The notes beneath the pieces were generated by a model. It saw only the letters and a program-made list of their open reading frames with translations. It made no database searches and was not told the DNA's origin. From Chondrosia reniformis (taxonomy: Eukaryota; Porifera; Demospongiae; Chondrillida; Chondrillidae), in NCBI GenBank assembly GCA_947172415.1, contig OX359195.1:806001-870000 (forward strand): 64,000 nucleotides of DNA. Direction: 5' to 3'. Made by a program: the position numbers and the translations under genes. Below, piece after piece: positions 58,880 through 64,000 of this stretch (positions are counted from its first letter, which is position 1; the number at the start of each line of letters is the position of its first letter).

Positions 58880-61800
58880 TTAATCAGCTCCTTCAAGGTC
58901 TGGATCTGGCACACACGCCGGTCTGTCAATCATCATTGTCATTATCTTCTGCCAGTGGAGCTGTTTGGTTGGGTTAGCTAAGTCCATCAGTGGTGGGCGT
59001 ATCAAGGTAGGCCAGAATACGATGGCAAGATTTGAAGGAGTCATCTTGTTTGTTTCGTGGAGATCTGTGATTCTACAGAGGAAACAGACACTTCTTTGAA
59101 TGGTACATCCTTTGACTCTTTGAACATTTGGACCAAAAGATTACTAATATTAGATTAAAGAGTTGAAGGATATATCATCGTCCAAAATTTAAGTTTGATG
59201 AGGCTAATCCTTTTAAAGACAGTTGTTCTTAAATGCCAGGGTTAAATATTAATTTTTCATGGAGTTCTAGTTAGGTCTACGTCAAACTTTCTTTTATTTT
59301 AAAAGTATAAAATCTTGCAAGTTGAGAGTATAGGTAAGGCTTCCCTGAATTACTTCATTAGGAGAAAACTCCACTTAGAAGCAATAATAGCTTCTTCAAG
59401 ACTTGATTTAAAGTCTTGAAGAAGCTATTAAAGACTTGATTTAAAACACTATTGGAATGTAAATGCTCAAATGTGAAAGAAAGGCAAATAGCTATAATAT
59501 ATTATGATGATTTATTTATAATATTATATACGTATGGTTGTACCTGTACCACTTTAGCACTAACATACTTTTTAAGGTGATGACAGAGAAATGAGAGGAT
59601 TTTGAGATTGGCTTTAGGCATTTGTAACAAACAGCAAGCCAGTTCTTCATATTGCTTATCACCTGTTAGATCTACAAAAACAAGACCAAACTGATTTCTA
59701 AACAAACACTATACACTCATCTATATATACATACTGAGCTTACTTATGTATTATGCAAAAAAATTAAAAAGATAAGATACGACAGAGTTAAAAGTGAGCA
59801 AATAGTAATTACAGTATATTGTATATTGGGAATGGAATGTCAGGGTAGTACGTAGATTGCGATTTATCCAAATTAAAGGTATAAGTAAAACATTGTGGTC
59901 AAAAGAATGCGAGATGAAGCTTAAGGTGTATGGACTAGTATACAGAATTACTGATGTGTCAAATCAATGCACATCAAAAGATTTTGGTATATAGCCAGCA
60001 AAACTCACAATCTCGCATTCTTTAGACACACGTATTAAATATACAGCTACTAATATACAATGGAACAGAAGGTGAAGAATATACTCTTAATGAAGCGAGA
60101 GCTTTAAAGTTGATAAAGTCACCAGACAACATAATTAAAACAACATTTTGATAGCACATTAAAAGGGCCAATTAGCATGAGAGTAAAATTAATTTAAACT
60201 TAAAATTAAATTTTAAGTAATTGGGAATATAAAATGAATGTGGCATGAGGTCAGAATGGTTTGTTGTACTTTTAAAAATACCTACCCAGTGCTTTCAGTA
60301 TCTCTTGAGCAATGTTCTCTGATATCAGGGGATCAGGTAATAACTTGAAAAATGCTTTGAGACCACTTGAAATTGTCGTAACATCAAACTCCAACTTTGA
60401 GAAATCCATATTTGGATCTAGAATAACCAAATCAGGATGATATACCATACCACATGTACCGCACATTGTTAGTTGGCTCAAAAATAAAAATGTGACCAAT
60501 TTTCCATACAGTATTACTATGAATGTGATCAATTTTCTAAATTTAAAGTTATTCATGATTCATGATTCAATTAAAGAAGAGAGGAGATCAGAGCACATGA
60601 AGCATCCACTCATGTTCATATGACCATTCTATAGGGAAATTACTAAGTAAATGATCACTGGAAGACATACGTATTATACCAACCGGATTATTGCTAAAGT
60701 CTTTTACCACTCAATCAACTTGGCTTGTTAATGTAATAACTTCCAGTGAATATCCACTTTTCATCACAGTCATTGTACAGGCTAAGTGCAATTAACTGCC
60801 TCACTTCATTATGACACTACATAATGCAGTACTGAAGTGACCAGTGAAGGCTATAACTTACTATCATCAAACATCTCATGAAGCTGCCCAATTTCGTCAT
60901 GCTTCCCTGAGAGTCTGTATATTCCTTCCGTGGTCAATCCAATCTCCTCAATTAATTCAATACACTTGACCACAAACAAGGGAAGCAGTGACTCTTCCGA
61001 GAGAGTGGTTTCCAGAGCAACACCAAAATGTGTTTTCTTTTGAACAGGTGCTCGTTTCCTCTTTGGAGATTTGACTTTTGCATTCTTCTTTGATCTATTT
61101 CTTGCTTTGAGAGCAGCCTTTCTCTGTCTCTCCTCCTCTCGTTTCCTCAATTCTTCTTCACACTTCTTGCGCTTTTCTTCAATCTTCCTCTGTTTCTCAT
61201 ACGCTTTGGCAGCTCTTCTCATTGACTAGAGGAGTAAGCAAAAATAGAATATTAAGAGGCTCGTGATACAGTGTATTTGTACTCTTGGAGTACATGTGAA
61301 GTTGCCTCTAAATAACTGTTACTGCATAAGTAGTCTGTTTTTTAAAATCCTCCATCCTTATTAACACAATAAGTTGTACAGTGGCTTATCAGTAAGGTTT
61401 CCATATTTTATCCTATATACTAATCCACATACATAACTACAACAATTAGTGTTCTGAAATCCTGCAAACACACACACTTTGTATGTTATCTGATAATAGT
61501 TTGAGATATTTAAAATTGGATAACAATTAAGGAGCTACAAAAGTAACACAGTTTCTAAAGACTAGAAACCTGTGATGGTGGACCACCCTATTCTATGGCT
61601 GCATGTCTGACATCATCTTCTCTGATGGCAGGCTAAAGACAATTGCTACACTGAAGGAGGCTTAGATAATTGCCTGTTAAACTTGGATTCAAATAGAATA
61701 ATTTTAATTGAAAAATAATATACGTATATTCAGCTTACAGTATAGTAAAATACTATAAATATACAATACATAGTATGGAAATTATAGGGGAACTTTAAGA

Positions 61801-63315
61801 TCTAAGTTGATCTTAAAGTATTGATATCATCATCATCATTGAACTCTGGATATTAGGAGAGATGAGTGGGCAGGGATAATATCCAGAGTAAACACCTTCT
61901 TTTGGTTTGAAAAAGAGGATGAGAAAGTGCTTTACAACCTTTCTGAACATCTTACTTTCAAGTTTTCCTTTGCCTCCTTGGGTGATATATCCCTCACTGG
62001 GGAATCTCTCAGAGGTCTTGTCACAGCAGTAGCCACACTAGTCCCCTGCCCCTTTCCACCCTAACACATATGGAGACAATGAAATAGTAGAAAATATTAA
62101 TAAATAAATTACACAGTATATAATAATGATTCTTCTCCTAATTTTTAATAAGTGAAATATGTAGGTATGTAGGTACATATATTCCCTTACCATAGCATCT
62201 CCAACAGTATCATACAAATTGTCTTCCCGTTCCTTAACTCTTGGCTTCATTACATCGGCTATCCTCTGATACTGATCAAGAGTGTTGTATAGTGTGGTAA
62301 GATCCTTAGAGTTACCTTCTGTAAGAACCAATGTATCACAAATCTCTTTAACATATTCCGCTGCACTGAAATCTTCATTGTCATCTTCTTCGTCGCTACC
62401 AAAGTCACTGTAGCTGTAATTTCTGGGAGGAAGCTCAGGGACATCATCATCTTCATCGTCCAACGAGAAGGTCCGCTGTGGTACTTGAGGTGGGGGCATG
62501 TCATTGTCTCTGTCCTCAACAAATGCATCGTCTTCAGAGTCACTGGACTGATGTACTAATGCATCCTTTCGTACAATGGCATACAGGTTGTCATCGGGTG
62601 CAGGGACATTCTGTTTCTTCTTGTTCTTAACTGGTAGTGCATATATGCATTCAGTTGTATCTGTAGAGGGAGGGGGTGGGGGCTCTGTGGGCGGGAGAGT
62701 ATTATGTTTACCTTTCGGACTTTTGGAGGAAGGTTGTGGCGGTTCCTTTTTAGAGCTACTTTTTCGTAACCTTCCCAAGAAACTGGGTGATCCAGCCTGT
62801 TTATGTGGCTGTATAGATGGGCTCGAGGGGCAAGAGTTAGGGAGTTTAGCTGGCTGGGGATCATCAGACAACGAATCTGATCGAGGGGGAGGGTTAGGTT
62901 TGGTAGACCTTGAAGTGGTTTTGGAAGTGTTCTTAGGTTTGGGTCTAGTGGGTGGTGGTTGCTTAGCAACCTCTGCACTCAGGTTACCTGTATCAGAGGT
63001 GTTACCAGGCTTTATCGGTTCAGCATAAATGGGCAGACTATTGTTGTCAGTAAATTGCGTAACTATTGGAGCCTTGAGATTCTCGACACTACCAGAAGCA
63101 CCATTTGAGAGCTTTGCGTCTGTGTGCTTACGGAGTGAGTTTATAGGCTCTGCATAATCACTGTCAATCAGTAGCTTTGAGGAAACTTCTCTTGAGGTAG
63201 GCTTTTGAGGTGCTATTTGCGACCATTTTGGCTTGATTGGAGACACTGGTGGCCGTTTCTTTCCTTGGTCCCCTTCTAAAGGCTGTGAATACATGACATC
63301 ATCATCCTGATAGTT
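58880..63315 (-). CDS. ARHGAP35: p190-type RhoGAP, C-terminal half (5' end outside window)
   Basis: Minus-strand exons 62191-63315, 61956-62060, 60862-61225, 60286-60417, 59569-59662 and 58880-59072 give 670 aa with consistent phases; the first begins at an acceptor (TACGTAG|AAC), so upstream exons lie beyond 64000. The N-terminal part here is low complexity, proline- and acid-rich, with repeated tyrosine motifs DYAEPIN, IYAEPIK, IYALP, LYAIV. The first resembles the DYAEPM phosphotyrosine site of p190RhoGAP. A basic coiled coil follows, then a RhoGAP domain from THFGVAL, with arginine finger R in GIYRLSG and NKMTPSNLAIVFWPTL. p190 proteins inactivate Rho downstream of Src and integrins. The N-terminal GTPase and FF domains that would prove orthology are not in the window, so ARHGAP35/ARHGAP5 is a family-level call. 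Confidence 0.85.
59385..59432. repeat. Short perfect hairpin in RhoGAP intron
   Basis: AATAGCTTCTTCAAGACTT is followed by its complement AAGTCTTGAAGAAGCTATT, with a short loop. A further direct copy of AAGACTTGATTTAAA follows. Confidence 0.8.
61785..61895. repeat. MITE family A fragment
   Basis: TAGGGGAACTTTAAGATCTA with its small hairpin, then GAACTCTGGATATTAGG and GATGAGTGGGCAGGGATAAT, correspond to one end of the complete copy at 16804-17015, inverted. It lies in a RhoGAP intron. Confidence 0.75.
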
Positions 63316-63356
63316 CTACGTACATGCAAGTGAGTACTAAAGTTACATAAGATCTT

Positions 63357-64000
63357 CAGCAGTCACTACTATAGAGAGGTTGACTGTATAAAGACTACCT
63401 AGTCTCACTCCCATAGGTCACCACTATAGAGAGGTTGACTGTATAAAGACTACCTAGTCTCGCTCCCATAGGTCACCACTAGAGAGAAGTTGACTGTATA
63501 AAGATTACCTAGTCTCACTCCCATAGGTCACCACTATAGAGAGGTTGACTGTATAAAGACTACCTAGTCTCACTCCCATAGGTTACCACTATAGAGAGGT
63601 TGACTGTATAAAGACTACCTAGTCTCACTCCCATAGGTCACCACTATAGAGAGGTTGACTGTATAAAGACTACCTAGTCTCGCTCCCATAGGTCACCACT
63701 AGAGAGAAGTTGACTGTATAAAGACTACCTAGTCTCACTCCCATAGGTCACCACTATAGAGAGGTTGACTGTATAAAGACTACCTAGTCTCACTCCCATA
63801 GGTTACCACTATAGAGAGGTTGATTGTATAAAGACTACCTAGTCTCACTCCCATAGGTCACCACTATAGAGAGGTTGACTGTATAAAGACTACCTAGTCT
63901 CACTCCCATAGGTTACCACTATAGAGAGGTTGACTGTATAAAGACTACTTAGTCTCACTCCCATAGGTCACCACTATAGAGAGGTTGACTGTATAAAGAC
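63357..64000 (+). repeat. 55-bp satellite array running off the window
   Basis: About twelve units of 55 bp (for example starts at 63417 and 63472) in the RhoGAP intron upstream of the first exon seen. Variants CGCTCCC + ACTAGAGAGAAG and GGTTACC recur at a period of several units, so a higher-order repeat is present. The array continues past position 64000. Confidence 0.95.

Noticed and set aside
1-64000. CRISPR array, tRNA, rRNA or bacterial operon features
   Set aside because: Tandem repeats here have no unique spacers; no cloverleaf or rRNA core sequence was seen; genes are spliced.

Overview
The window is animal nuclear DNA: AT-rich, spliced genes with GT..AG introns and consistent intron phases, metazoan signalling and chromatin families, and many short non-autonomous repeats. 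Short intergenic gaps, 23-exon genes and large ankyrin/death-fold proteins suggest an early-branching metazoan. A demosponge is my inference; no sequence label confirms it. I could not run searches, so family calls rest on motifs and remembered family patterns, and exon joins rest on splice motifs plus phase arithmetic.

Layout. (1) 51-3736 (+): ankyrin-Roc-COR-CARD protein (Roco family), with a frame break at a 10-A run. (2) 4668-16346 (+): LNX-type E3 ligase, RING plus four PDZ domains, nine exons, 603 codons. (3) 17480-22704 (-), probable first exon 23731-23776: giant ankyrin protein with three C-terminal death domains and a recent 297-bp in-frame tandem amplification. (4) 23858-25257 (+): three-exon gene with a PD-(D/E)XK nuclease-like core and coiled-coil tail, head-to-head with gene 3. 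(5) 26942-44257 (+): 23-exon RasGEF with several talin F0/F1-like ubiquitin-fold modules in front. (6) 44911-45842 (-): unrecognised GC-rich candidate gene behind two E2F-like sites and a TATA-like box. (7) 50423-57926 (-): RING1/RING2 Polycomb E3 ligase, eight exons, 280 aa. (8) 58880 to beyond 63315 (-): 3' half of a p190-type RhoGAP, 5' end outside the window.

Between and inside genes lie at least four dispersed short-repeat families (called A-D here), a mariner-like MITE, an element with short terminal inverted repeats and 5-bp target duplications, several minisatellites, a 55-bp satellite that recurs in three arrays, and a broken DHRS7-like SDR fragment in a RasGEF intron. Family C foldbacks carry a core that resembles a hammerhead ribozyme but departs from the consensus by one extra base.

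Functional reading (inference): genes 1 and 3 combine ankyrin repeats with death-fold domains, as innate immune or cell-death adaptors do. Gene 4 may share a promoter with gene 3. Genes 5 and 8 are small-GTPase regulators (Ras/Rap activation, Rho inactivation) and gene 2 is a PDZ-scaffold ubiquitin ligase. No tRNA, rRNA or CRISPR features were seen.
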